From positions 24,437,722-24,501,721 of the forward strand of contig NC_049912.1 in NCBI RefSeq assembly GCF_001411555.2: a stretch of 64,000 bases of DNA, given 5' to 3'. Both the position numbers and the translations under genes were made by a program. Below the pieces are notes generated by a model. The model did not search any database. It worked only from the letters and a program-made list of their open reading frames with translations, and was not told where the DNA came from. This document shows positions 1 through 11,190 of this stretch, piece after piece; the stretch's first letter is position 1, and each line of letters opens with the position of its first letter. This stretch comes from Juglans regia (lineage: Eukaryota > Streptophyta > Magnoliopsida > Fagales > Juglandaceae).

Positions 1-823
1 GGATGAATATAAGTCAAAAACTTGGAAAGATTATTCATATAACAGATATATGGATAAACATTTTTTTACTGCTTATACTCACCTCCATTGTGTATTATTG
101 AACTGCATGCATGTACATCCGAATATTTGATCCGCCTGAAATTGCCCGACATTGATATCCTGAAAAGCATCATGTCAACTTCAGCCTCTTATAGCTCCGG
201 CTCTACAATAAAATTCAAGATAAAAGGTACTTCACATATAACAAAATGCAGGCGGAGGATATCAGCGTGGAGCAATCTTACAGATGACATTTTGTGTAAG
301 ATTTTTTCTACATTGTTCCCAGGAGGCCCCTTAGACCTATGGGATACAAGATGGGATTCGACCCTCTTCTTTCCCTTGAATCCCATTCCCATGGTGTAGG
401 CAGGATTTGCTCCCAGGTACCTTGTACAATACAAAAGACTTTGCCCACTGAACAAGCTAACACTTACCGTTATGCATATGATACTGCAAATAAACTAACC
501 GTCACAAAACAAATTTTTCCAAGAACAACTGCTTTTCCGAAAAAAAACAATAAATAAAGTGTGAAAAATTCCACGAACAACAGGTGACAATAAGCCTAAA
601 GAAAAAGGCCAAAAAAACAAATAAGATAGGTTGAGTGGACACATTAGTACCAAGCACAATGGTGAGGACATCATCCAGCAAAATGGTGAATTTTTTACTC
701 TTTGGGAAAGAAGATCGACAGAACGGCATTACGAGGCCCTTCGGAATTGGGATCGCTCACATGGATCCCTTTTCAGCATTCGGCCCTATCTAAGAACACA
801 TTACCTGATTCCTTCCTAATGAT

Positions 824-961
824 CATAATCCTTCTCTCTAGTTTGATAATAATATTAGCTCAAAACCATAAACGTTGCCGGCTGCCCAAAGACATAATCC
901 TTCTCTCTAGTTTGATAATAATATTAGCTCAAAACCATAAACGTTGCCGGCTGCCCAAAGA
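824..961. repeat. perfect 69-bp tandem duplication
   Basis: The 69-bp unit beginning CATAATCCTTCTCTCTAG at 824 is repeated without a single difference at 893-961. Identity over 69 bp in otherwise non-coding DNA means a very recent duplication or an assembly artefact. It lies inside the possible minus-strand gene region and would be intronic there. Confidence 0.95.
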
Positions 962-1076
962 CAACCACTTACTTGAAGGATTATGCATACAAGTGCTCAC
1001 TCCATCTACATCTCATCTTCTGCCCTGACTTGAAATAATGATTTAAACACTTCCCTAAACTTCAGTTAAAAGTCCC

Positions 1077-1104
<28 letters not shown>
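1077..1104. repeat. (AG)14 microsatellite
   Basis: An uninterrupted AG dinucleotide run of 28 bp. Nothing else is attached to it. Confidence 0.95.
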
Positions 1105-1107
<3 letters not shown>

Positions 1108-1849
1108 ATGACCAAGTCAATTTACAATATGGGATTGTTTGGCATCGGTGGACGTATGAAACAGAAAAATAAGTACGGTGATTCAGAATGCCGAACGCAG
1201 GATCAATACACCTCTATAATTCAAACTGGGAGAAAATGTCACATACTTCAACTCAAACAAATCGATTACAACATAGAAAAAATAAAAAAAGAAAGAGACT
1301 CTGGCCATGAAAAATTCACCTCCGGGAAAAAGGAACCTGATTGAGCCTCGGAACTTGGGGAGGCAATATCCATGGCTGTGAGCTATGCAGTAGACTCAGA
1401 AGCATCTCTCTTGTCCCCCTCTGTGATGAACCAGTACGAAGGAGTAGATAGAAAGTCAAGAGTGTTGGATTTGATTAATATATACAAATAACAACGATGC
1501 GTGATCGGTTCTGTTGCTTTGGTCGATGAGGAAACTGGGGTGGTGGGGGCTTAAAAATTCTTGCGGTTTGTTTTTCGCAGGACAGACAGAGATGAGTTCA
1601 AACTTCTAAAAACGGGAACTGAGAACTAGGGAAGGAGATACCATCGATGTTGTGAAAAACACTTCTGGTTTGGAAGAAGAGTTTTCCAACCCGCGACAAA
1701 AATTACCGGTCCACGTCACCACAGCACTTGCTAAAATCCTTCTTCATCGATAAATAAATGCAGACATCTACTAAAACTATATTTTATGAAATTTACATGA
1801 ATAAAAATTGTATGTTGACCCCGGCTTACGTGCAAGACGATTAATGACA

Positions 1850-2068
1850 GGTTTGGAATATGGGATGAGATATAAAATTTTTATCTCATCTCATCTTATT
1901 ATTATATTTTTTTTAAATCTTTATATAAAATATAATAAATAATTTAATTTTTTTAAATCTCAATTCAATTTTTTTAAATCTCAACACAATAATAATATTA
2001 AAATATAATATTTTAAATACTAAAATAAAATATAAAATTCTCATCTCACTCTCTAAACATGTCATAAC
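1850..2068. mobile_element. AT-rich MITE, family A (GTTTGG...GATGAGAT ends)
   Basis: The left end reads CAGGTTTGGAATATGGGATGAGAT. The right end, reversed, reads CATGTTTAGAGAGTGAGATGAGA, so the two ends are imperfect inverted repeats. The body is the AT-rich core seen many times in the window (TATAAAATATAATAAATAATTT). Other copies lie at about 2612-2800, 2806-3030, 3267-3458, 6188-6350, 8363-8466, 25348-25510 and 60705-60870. No target duplication is clear here and no coding capacity is present. Confidence 0.6.
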
Positions 2069-2386
2069 GATTGTTAGATGGCTCGTGCTTAGAAGGAGAG
2101 AGGAAATTACTTTCTTTTCTTTTTTTTTCTAAGCAAGAGAGGAAATTACTTATTTATCTATAGAAAGGATAAATATGACCTTTAATTGTAATTTATGTAA
2201 TAGTTAGATTGAAAATAAATTTAATATATCACATAAAATCACTTTAATTTATAAATTTATTTTTATAAATTCTTTTTATAATTGAAATATTTCTCTTTTC
2301 TATGAAGAAAAACAAGAATAATTCACGCATTCAAAGATTGTGAGTATAGGCAAGCTCATGACCAAGTTGCATTTCTTAGTAACTAA

Positions 2387-2579
2387 GGAGACGTTTGGAT
2401 TCGTAGATTATCTCAGTTCATCTCAATTTATCTCAATTCATCTCACTACTATTCAATACTATTCAGCAATTTTAACTCACAAATCTTATTACTATTCACA
2501 ACTCATCTTATTACTATTTACAATTTATTTCAACTCATCTCAAGTCATTTAAAGTCATCTTTAAATCCAAAACGTCTCC
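2387..2579. mobile_element. Harbinger-type MITE (GGAGACGTTTGGATT ends), TAA target duplication
   Basis: The 193-bp element starts GGAGACGTTTGGATT and ends with AATCCAAAACGTCTCC, an inverted repeat with one extra base. TAA stands directly on both sides (2384-2386 and 2580-2582), the 3-bp TWA duplication typical of PIF/Harbinger insertions. The body is made of short CTCATCTCA and ACTATTCA repeats. A related copy in the opposite orientation lies at 14322-14525. Confidence 0.75.
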
Positions 2580-2611
2580 TAAGTCATTTTGGTTGCCATT
2601 GTTGTCATTTA

Positions 2612-3030
2612 AGTACCGTTTAGATTTTAAAAATATTTCATCTCATCTCATTACATTATTATAATTTTTTAAAATTTATATATAAAATATAATAAATAAT
2701 TCAATTTTTTAAATTTTTAAAATAATATTAATATTAAAAATTAATATTCTAACTATATTTTTTTAATTTTCATCTAAAATAAACTCATCTTATATTTAAG
2801 GAGAGATTTGGATTCAAAACTCATTTCAATTTATCTCAACTCATCTCATATCATCATTACAACTTTTTTAAATTTCTACACAAAATATAATAAATAATTT
2901 AATTTTTTTAAATTTTAAAATAATTTTTCTAAATTTTTATATTAAATATAATAAATAATTTTATTTTTATTTTATTATTTACAAACTATCTTAACTCATA
3001 AAATCTATGGATGCAAACCTATCCTAAATT
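2612..3030. mobile_element. two adjacent family A MITE copies
   Basis: Two consecutive AT-rich units, about 2612-2800 and 2806-3030, each begin with a GTTTAGATT/ATTTGGATT end followed by CATCTCATCTCAT and the ATATAATAAATAATT core. The second ends near GGATGCAAACCTATCC, an inverted version of the GTTTGGAT terminus. They are diverged from each other and hold no coding sequence. Confidence 0.5.
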
Positions 3031-3266
3031 TAAACCTGTCCTTATATTTACTTGTACGGACTATGATGCCATATTTAGGTACATGAATGGTAAAAGGAAG
3101 TTCACGAGGTGTCATAATGTTATTGTTGTGGTAGAGAAAGGTTCTTGGAGCGGGTATTACACGTGGTCCACGTCAAATCAGAGTGAGAGTAGTCTTTTTC
3201 TTTTACAATCCCACGTGACATCACTGGTTTTTTTCTCCGTTTGGTACAGAAGAATCGCAGCTTCGG

Positions 3267-3458
3267 GGTGAGTTTAGGTCTTAAAGTAAGTTGAGTTAAA
3301 TTTAGATAATAAAATATTATTAAAATATTATTTTTTAATAATATTATTATTTTAAAATTTTAAAAAATTAAATTATTTATTATATTTTATATTAAAATTT
3401 AAAAAAATTATAATGATGAGTTAAGATAAATTTATAATTCAAACTCAACTTTAATGTT
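3267..3458. mobile_element. family A MITE copy, reverse orientation
   Basis: The core AAATTATTTATTATATTTTA is followed by AAAAAATTATAATGATGAGT, the reverse orientation of the copies at 2612-3030. It closely matches the copy at 60705-60870. It abuts the TTA of the next element. Confidence 0.55.
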
Positions 3459-3461
3459 TTA

Positions 3462-4005
3462 GAGCATTAGCAGTGATTTATTTATATGCATGTATAAAAT
3501 TATCTTTTTTACATATTTATTTTGTTATTTAAGTAAAATTTTTACATTAATTTATGTATATTTTTTTATAAAATAATAATAAAATACTATTATTTTTTTA
3601 TTATTAATTTTTGTTAAAATCAATTATATATATATTTTATAATTAAAATCTACTGTGTATATTTGACATTAATAATACAAATATAATAATAAAAAATATA
3701 TTTTTTTATATATTATGTTAAAAATATAATAAAATGAAAAATATATATAATATATTATAATAATAAAATAAATGTGTAAATGAAGATTTATTATGTTGTT
3801 AAAAAAATGAGAAAAGAAAAAGATTGTAAGAGAGAGTGGGAAGAGAGAGAAATAATGATTAAAATATGATTTGTAAGGTGAATAGTAGTTATCTAAATTT
3901 AGATAAGCACTGTAATTAAATATTTTGATATACATAAACTAATGTGAAAGATTTTAAGATTATATTATGTAAATATAATTCTATAATAGACTAATGTTAA
4001 TGCCC
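3462..4005. mobile_element. Harbinger-type MITE with GAGCATTAGC ends, TTA target duplication
   Basis: The element starts GAGCATTAGCAGTG and ends CTAATGTTAATGCCC, whose reverse is GGGCATTAACATTAG. TTA flanks it at 3459-3461 and 4006-4008. The 544-bp interior is extremely AT-rich and non-coding. The same size and end type recur at 25940-26503, and the full-length elements at 48633 and 52266 have the same GA(G/A)CATT start, so this is probably a non-autonomous relative of them. Confidence 0.7.
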
Positions 4006-4008
4006 TTA

Positions 4009-4713
4009 CATCACGTGCCACGTGGAGTTTCTCTAATCCCATCTAGTGGACATTTGGTATTGAATAAATATTCATAATCTCTTAACATTCTACATTTTAT
4101 ATTTTTTTTAATTTTTATTATTTTGTTCTTTTATCAAATATTTATTATATGAATAATGAATATAAAATTAAAAATAATTTAAAAAAATAATTTTAAAAAA
4201 ATTAAAAATTTAAAAAAATATATAGAATATAAAGTATGGTTGAATTTGTGTAGCAAAACTCGTTGGTACTCTGCCTGGTGTCCTTTTGTTGCATTATTTT
4301 TGCTTTCCTATGCAAAAAGGTTTTGGGTCCGCTGGAATTGCTGTTGCTTCTGTAAGTGATGGCAGGCAGCGGGAATCTCAATCCGTAGGAGGAGCTGCAT
4401 GCCTGCGGTTCTGTGAGTCTGTCTGTCGTTTAGTTCCATTTGAAAGGATTGTCTTTTCGTTGCATGGCCCTACTTTTCTAGAACAAAAAATGCCTTAATT
4501 ATAGAATATTTTATAAAAATAAATTTATAATATAATGTAATTTAATTTAATGAAAACGGGCCCCGGGGCATTCGCCCCACGCTATAAAGATCAGGAGACA
4601 GGGCCAGGCTAGCCCTAGCCCTAGCCCGCAGCCTATAAAACGTTTAAAATTTTGTTTTAAAAACTCCCATAAAAGGTCTCTTCTCTGTTTTTTTAAAGGA
4701 AAATGATTTACCT
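4009..4713. other. intergenic stretch with a short GC-rich island
   Basis: Mostly AT-rich DNA without genes. A GC-rich island at about 4558-4635 contains GGGCCCCGGGGC, GCCCCACG and three TAGCCC units. Two TATAAA words lie at about 4592 and 4633, but no open reading frame with recognisable content follows. I see no gene. Confidence 0.4.
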
Positions 4714-4764
4714 ACAACACCTTATATAACACATTGTTGTACAATGTATTGTATAAGGTGTTGT
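4714..4764. repeat. 51-bp near-perfect hairpin
   Basis: The left arm of 23 bases starts ACAACACCTTATA and the right arm ends TATAAGGTGTTGT. The arms pair with two mismatches around a 5-base loop (TTGTA). It may be the core of a short fold-back MITE; no flanking target duplication was found. Confidence 0.8.
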
Positions 4765-4884
4765 AAATGTATCAGCACTCTTTTTTAAAAGCCCACAGCG
4801 GCACAGCCTCTCGTATCCTCCAGCCTCAGGTCTCTCTCTCTCCATGGTGGGTGGTGGGCAGATGGCCCCAGAGGTCAATCCACC

Positions 4885-4965
4885 TCTCGGCATCCGTAGC
4901 ACAGCGAGTACGACTAGAGGTTGCCTGCTCAAGAGGTGTAGGTTGCAATTCTAATTTGACTTGGT
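4885..4965 (+). mobile_element. possible tRNA-derived SINE head
   Basis: TAGCACAGCGAGTACG resembles a pol III A box, and GGTTGCAATTCTA about 40 bases later resembles a B box, the layout of the tRNA-like head of plant SINEs. No cloverleaf can be completed and no clear tail or target duplication is visible, so this is weak. Confidence 0.25.
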
Positions 4966-5164
4966 ATGTAAAATTGTAAAATAAATATAATATATCACAT
5001 AAAATTGTATTAATTTATAAATTTAATTTTACATTAATGTTTTAGCATTACACGTGTATTTGGGCTAAGCTAAGCCCAACCACAGAATAAACAAAAATAA
5101 AAATTTGGTGGACAAATATTTTTATCCCTAGAACGATGTGAAGACGTGGAATTGAAAAAAAAAA

Positions 5165-5340
5165 AATAATAATAATACATATAGTCGTAAAATGTATAAA
5201 TATCGTGTAGTTATTTTAAAAAAGAGTAATGTCTATTATTAAAAAATTAATTTTTTTTTATGTAAGTCTTATATTTATTTATTTTTTCAAAATGACTATA
5301 CGATATTTACATATTTACAATTACAAATATCATTTCTCAA
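5165..5340. mobile_element. fold-back MITE, family B
   Basis: The left half contains TATAAATATCGTGTAGTTATTTT and the right half contains AAAATGACTATACGATATTTACA, which are inverted repeats around an AT-rich centre. Related copies are at 19515-19722 and, in part, at 34672-34792. Non-coding. Confidence 0.6.
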
Positions 5341-7790
5341 AAAAAAAAAGTCCGGGGGGTAAGGAGTCTAAGGACAGTCTGGAACTTAACCCGTGAAAAA
5401 AAAATAATCAAAGGTCCACATTGTCCTTCTCTTCCGGCTGCCATTTGTTTTCTCCTCTCTTTATTTTTTTATTTTTTATTTTTCTGTGCAGTTTGGAAAT
5501 TTCATCGATGGAGATGGAACGGATTGCTGAAACAAATTTAGTAATAAAGAATCTCTAAGGGGAAAAAAAAAAACTCAAATCACGGTATAATTTTTTTTAT
5601 TTAAATACATTTTATAATTTAAATAAGTAGTGTTACAACTAGAAATATATTTTATAAAAATAAATATATAAATTGATATAGTATCATGTGATATATTAAT
5701 TTATTTTATAATAAAAATATATATTAATATTCAACGTATTACATCAAATCACGTCAGTTTATAAATTTAATTTTATAAAATTACTTTACAGTTGTGAAAA
5801 CTAAAATATTATCATAATTAATAGGAACAACAACATTAAATATAGTAAATTTATAAAATTATTTATTATTATTATTACGAGACTTGTAAGAAAGATATGC
5901 TGAGTTTCTTATCACTTCACTATTATCTGATGCAAAAATTTTGTGTGACTCTTATTGTTTACGTATCAAATCGTGTAGCTGTTGTATTTGGGACTCTTAT
6001 TGTTTACATAACATCATATCGCTATCCATTGTCCCACCTCTAACACCAAGTTTACATGCGTGCCAAATCTCGTCAACACCATTCAATTTCAGAGCATTCA
6101 ATTATTCAAATGTGACAAAATGTTGCCTTCGGTCTTGTGATTTTTCATTTTGAAATATAGGTTAAAAAAAATAAAGTGATTTGATTGAGGCCGGGTTTGT
6201 TTTCACATATTATTTAATCATTATAATTTATCTAAACTTTTAAATAAAATATAAAAAATAATTTAATTTTTTAAATTTTAAAATAAAAATAATATTTTAT
6301 TCAACTTTTATCTCATTTCATCTGTGTAATTAAATAAGGTCTGATAATAAAACATCATGGGTCCTCACTGCAGAAGCCCCTCCATTTCACCAAATTATTG
6401 TCATGGTTTACCTCCGTAAGAAAAAAAATCAAGGCTTTGTTATTTATAATTTAGGGAACTAATCTTCATGCAATATTAAAAACTCATTGGAAAAATAGGG
6501 AATATAAATTAACAGAAGTAATTGACTTTGCATATAGTTTTAGACGGATATTTTAAGAGAGTAAATATTCGGTACTCCCTCATCTTTTCCCATAACAATA
6601 AATAATAAATATTATGTGCAAATTCTCTAGTTTAAGGAATGATTTTTGGGAGTGTGTCAACAATTTCCTTTTCATTTTATATAAAACTATGCGTTACTTT
6701 TGTCGTTTAGTTTATATTGGAGTTTTTAGTACAAAAATTCACTAATATTTTTAACAAAAATTCTATTTGTAATATTCAAATAGAGATTATATATGCAAGC
6801 CCTTCATTAAATGAAAAAAAAATATCATTTTGATAAATATATTATTATAAATTTAAAAAAATTTAAAGATAAAATTAACTAAACTTATAATACAGTCCTC
6901 AAATAAAAATTATACATAACATTACTCCACTTCTAATGATACTCCCTTTAAAAAAAATTGGACAAATTCAAAATTCACATAAAAAAAAATTAATCTTTTC
7001 ACGACATAACGTTTTTTTTTTAATTTATTTAAACGAGTGGACAATATTTGTACTGTTTAAAACTATATATAAAACTATCCTTCGCTTTTCAAAAAAAAAA
7101 AAAAAACTATCCTTAGTTAATGGACTAAGCCTTGGTTGGGCCTTAGCAAGGTACATTAGGCTGCATGACAAGAAAGGGGGCTGGCCCATGTTTTTCTGTT
7201 GGTGTGTACTGTCTACTGTGTATCTCTACACAAATGCAATACCTACAATTTTTTTTTTTAAAATATTATTTTGGGTCAATTTGTAGAACTCCCTTCACAT
7301 CACTGTGATATATTCAGCAACATCAATTGTATGTCTTCCGCCGGAAGAATTATGGTACATAATAGAATAATGTCATTTCTATGGGCACCCAAAGAATATT
7401 AAGCTATTTTCCGCACAACCGCGGTGGGAAATTATAGTGTAATCATGTCAGACAATATATTAAAAAAAAAACAGATACGATATCGCGGTCTGCAGATGAA
7501 GAAGAAAATGAGATGGTTTTCGACTCTGAGAGAGAGAGGGGGTCACGGGATTATTATTCATTTTGATGGTCGCTCTGTCTCGTAAAATGTAAACATTTTA
7601 AATATAAAAGTTTGAAATTTAGAGAGGCATGCGTGCCAGCTGGTTGGTACTCGAATTAGTTTTCAAAAGTTCATTAATTAATATTTAATAGCAATGTCCC
7701 GTGTAAGCTTTTACCTTTTGTACGTTTGTTTTCTCTTTCACATAGTGCGTGTTAAAATTGAAAATGAACCGAAAATCAAAAATCGAAATA
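5341..7790. other. AT-rich intergenic region with MITE relics
   Basis: No gene is recognisable. It holds a family C fold-back copy at about 5630-5780 (TTTATAAATTGATATAG paired with CACGTCAGTTTATAAATT) and a family A copy at about 6188-6350. The remaining DNA is AT-rich with homopolymer runs, including A runs near 7092 and T runs near 7010 and 7250. Confidence 0.5.
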
Positions 7791-8035
7791 AGTTAAAATT
7801 TGGTAACAGGTAATACCCGTTTTTTAACCGTAAACGGGTTGGGTAAGTTTGGAAAAACAGGTCGGATTGATTTTGCGGGTTTTCGTTCAACCCTAATCCT
7901 TCTCTCCGAAGCTTCTTTGATTTTCTTCCACAAAGAAAACTTCATTCCCAATCACCATGACCTTCATTTTTGCAGTTCCAAAAACTTCATTCTCTTCCTC
8001 TTCCTTCTTTGCAACCTATTTGTTTCTGCTTGTTA

Positions 8036-8073
<38 letters not shown>

Positions 8074-8115
8074 CTTTTGTCTTTTCCACCTTCAGTGATG
8101 TGAAGGTAATTGCTC
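7791..8115. other. non-coding stretch with a (CT)n run
   Basis: It contains a CGGGT/ACCCG-rich patch at about 7805-7885, a style common in hAT-type repeats, and a CT dinucleotide run at about 8043-8070. No coding sequence can be supported; the open frames here are pyrimidine-rich and featureless. Confidence 0.4.
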
Positions 8116-8702
8116 ATCTGATCTAACAATCCAAATCGCACTTTAGCTCGCCATAATAGATAGTTAACCGATATTTTTGAGCCTCTCTAAATGAAAAATT
8201 TGCAAAAATCAATGGTTTTAAAAGATGAATGGTTAAAAATACCATTTTGGTATTGCATTATGAGGAGGGAAGCTTTTGTTTTGACTCTTAATGTATATGG
8301 TATTGCCTGCATAGCGTAATAATTTAGCTTACAGAAATGCTTCCCAGTGGTCCGGCTGAAAAACCTTTTTCAAATCTCAAAATAATAATAATATTAGAAA
8401 ATAATATTCTAACAATATTTTATTCAACTTTTATCTTTCATTTAAAACCATATCATCTCATCTAACTATCCAAACTGCACTTTAGCTCGCTATAATGGAT
8501 AGTTAACCAATATTTTTGAGCCTCTCTGAATGAAAAATTTGCAAAAATCAATGGTTTTAAAATATGAATGGTTAAAAATACCATTTTGGTATTGCATTAC
8601 GAGGAGGGAAGCTTTTGTTTTGACTCTTAATGTATATGGTATTGCCTGCATAGCGTAATAATTTAATTTACAGAAACGCTTCCCAGCGGTCCGACTAAAA
8701 AA
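8116..8702. repeat. direct duplication, about 247-bp copies at 339-bp period
   Basis: The segment 8116-8362 recurs at 8455-8702 with scattered substitutions; long stretches such as CATTTTGGTATTGCATTA are identical. The spacer 8363-8454 is the tail of a family A MITE ending CTCATCTAACTATCCAAAC, and traces of that end also begin copy 1. The duplicated unit therefore probably included the MITE, part of which was later lost from one copy. Confidence 0.85.
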
Positions 8703-9480
8703 TCCACAAAAATAGTCCTCTATTCAGCTAAACCCACGTAAGCAAATACACTGTAAGAGAAATACAATCCACCAAAGAGAATCATGGTCACATACTAGCC
8801 CTTTTGTCTTCTCATTTGCACCGCCCACCCATCTTTGCCCCTCTCTTCCTCGCTGCATCCCTTTGCATCGCCCTCAATCTGACGGCAATGGGAGCATCTC
8901 AATCCGAAGCCGACGCCGACGGTATCTTCCTCGCACTGTCCCTCTTTTCCCCTCCTTTCCAGATTGTCATACTCCCTTTACGCAGCAGCCACCCTCATCC
9001 GCACTACAACAAGTGAGTTGAAATCCTTGGGACCTTGACCACATACATTTTTCAACCCAGAAATTATTACATGCAACATCCAGACCTCCTCCAGCTTTCT
9101 AAGCTATCCCCAACATCTGCTTCTTGGAGCTGCAATGACAAATTGCATGTGAGAGTGAGTGAGAGTGAGAGTTGTCATCTTTGGAACAATGTTAGTAAAA
9201 CCAAGAAAATGCAGTCAATCAACCAAATAAAAACACAAGGTAACATTTTGAAACAAATGCACTAATCAATATGTAGCAGAGCGCCATCTCATATTTAGGG
9301 AATATATACACCCAACTTTTACAGATCAGGCACAGTAGGTGATATGCTTTCTTTAATTCCCTCGTAAAGAATAGACAACAGAGCTTCCATCCCACCTCTT
9401 CTACAGGAGACATAAGCATCAATATTCACGCCCTTCTAATACATGTAAACGAAATGAACACTCACCCATTGTACAGTTGA
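8703..9480. other. intergenic, nothing recognised
   Basis: A relatively GC-rich part (8800-9015) has an open frame of about 70 codons on the plus strand. It has no recognisable domain, and I cannot support a gene. Confidence 0.3.
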
Positions 9481-9481
9481 G

Positions 9482-9655
9482 TGATGCTACTCATCATCTC
9501 AATTTCTATCATCCTTCTATCATCCTATGATGTGGTAATAAATAATTTGAACTTATTTATTATATTTTACTTATAAATCTATCATTTAATACCACATCAG
9601 AGGATGATGAAAATTGAGATGATGAATAGATTTTTTTCATGTAGAGTTACTCATA
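9482..9655. mobile_element. fold-back MITE, family F
   Basis: CATCATCTCAATTTCTATCATCC on the left pairs with GGATGATGAAAATTGAGATGATG on the right. The centre is ATAAATAATTTGAACTTATTTATT. A second copy lies at 24685-24866. Both carry GATGTGGTA or ATGATATAGTA next to the arm. Non-coding. Confidence 0.65.
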
Positions 9656-10880
9656 ATGAATATACAACAATTTTGTGAAAATTTCTCTGCCCAAACCAGA
9701 GCCTGCCCAAATCTAAAGTCATTATGAGCTCTTTTTCAAATGTCTCAGCATGCTGTTAAGAAATATAACATGTGAGTCCAAATTCCACTAGAAAAAAGAT
9801 GAAGGGGGCCGAGCTTAGATGAAGGGGGTTTCTGAAGGGGGCCGATGCCGATGTCGATGGGTTGAGCTTCGACCAAGGGGGGTTCCTTCGGGTGCGATTG
9901 GAAATCGCGAAGAAGGATTTGGATTCCCCTTTTCTGGTGTAGTGCTGCTTCAAGAGAATTGTGGTGGAAGGCTTATGTGTTATTATGTGATTGGTAAGGC
10001 TGTTTTTTGGATAAATGCAGCCTGACTGATTGTAAGGATTTCCTTTAGCTTATGTAAGATCTAGAGCTCCTCGTAGGCATTCCACTTCACCTTCTTGAAA
10101 GCAGAGAGACCTTTGCCTCAATGTCCCCTTTGTGCACAGGGTCGGCAGACTCCTGAATCAAGCAACTCACTAAACCCATCATTAGTATAGGTTTTATCTC
10201 GATTAGAATTTTAAAATTCATGTTCTAAATCAAACAATGTCATATAAGCGTTCTGATAGGTGTGTTATCTACACCGGCTTATATATAGAATTTTCCTATA
10301 TGTAACTTTGTAGTTAGAGATTTCAGTGCCTTCTTGCTAATGGTGCTTATAATGTTACTGCAGTTTTCTTTCAATCTTAAATACCCCGTACTTCTCCAAG
10401 CCATCCCAAAATCTTCCATCTAACTCTCCGTTCCCCTCAACCCCTTCTCTTCCTTACTCAACAGTTGTTATTCCCAACCCAATTGCCAAGCCAAGCGCAT
10501 GTAATAACCCCTTACTGCTGATCACTCTCTTCAGGCCCAGAAGGTGGAGGAGAGGCAGGAGGCGAAGAAGGAGCCATAGCAGGCTGAGACAGTTGTGGAT
10601 GCTGAGTAACCCGAATGAATGTGGTCTTGAAAGGATGTGGTTGTACTCCAAAATGAATCACAACCGTACATTTATACAAACAAAACACTGCAGACCAAAC
10701 TGACGTGATTATTAGCAAACTAATTAACTAACTTTTTAAGCTATTAAATTGTATAACCGATTATAACTGAATTTACAATTTGCAGCCAGTGTTAAATAGC
10801 TTAAAGCCTTAATCTAATGATACTATGTAGAAGGGCATAACTCTGTCTCAGGATGGAGTGTGCAAATGGACAACACCCAG
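9656..10880. other. intergenic with possible retroelement scraps
   Basis: At 9850-9950 one plus-strand frame reads like the conserved GxFLRVRxEI stretch of the DUF4283 region of plant LINE ORF1 proteins, but only for about 20 codons. 10440-10720 is moderately GC-rich and featureless. No gene is supported. Confidence 0.3.
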
Positions 10881-10889
10881 CTTGCTAAT

Positions 10890-11190
10890 GAGAATTCAAA
10901 AGTCTGTCAAAGACTCAAAACCAAGAGGCTTTGTGAAAAGGTTAGCAAGCTGATGTGAGGAAGAGACGCGTTGCTTTGATGAGGCTAGCTTGAATCATAC
11001 CTCGAATTGGCAGTCTATTTCGAGGTGTTTTGTCATCTCATGGAATACAGGATTGGCAACAATATGTGAGGCTGTCTGATTATAACAACACGGCAAAGCA
11101 TTTGCGGAAACTGAGACTGCAAAATCATTGAGGATCTTGAAACAGTCATTCTCTTTTGGATTTCCATGAAACAGAAGGAATTTCCTAAAT
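10890..11190 (-). pseudogene. Ty1/Copia polyprotein C-terminal (RNase H) fragment, decayed
   Basis: Minus-strand frames spell the end of a Copia polyprotein in order. First comes SWKSKRE (the usual SWKSKKQ). Then YNQTASHIVANPVFHEMTKH and LEIDC, the RNase H DNQAAxxIAxNPVFHERTKHIEIDC region. Then VSSSHQLANLFTKPL and SKLGVV, the terminal TKPL and KLG motifs. Several frameshifts and stops break it. Flanking LTRs could not be delimited. It is an old, truncated LTR-retrotransposon relic. Confidence 0.75.

Larger units (their letters stand above)
1..1700 (-). other. possible 5' part of an unidentified minus-strand gene leaving the window at the left
   Basis: Read on the minus strand, 1740-1370 looks like a leader region: pyrimidine-rich, ending in an ATG at 1373-1371 that opens 18 codons before an AG/GTGAAT donor-like site. 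Further along, 159-83 is an open 77-nt stretch bounded by a TTTTCAG acceptor and a GAG/GTGAGT donor, and a GTAAGT donor follows 16 nt after a TTTGCAG acceptor near 490-460. I recognise no protein family in any of these pieces, and the segments do not join into a convincing reading frame. This could equally be non-coding. Confidence is low. Confidence 0.2.

Noticed and set aside
4611..4630. TAGCCC repeats recalling telomere repeats
   Set aside because: Three units of the wrong motif (plant telomere is CCCTAAA); only a short GC-rich patch.
7800..8126. 108-codon plus-strand frame
   Set aside because: Crosses a CT microsatellite and a duplicated non-coding repeat; composition is pyrimidine-driven.
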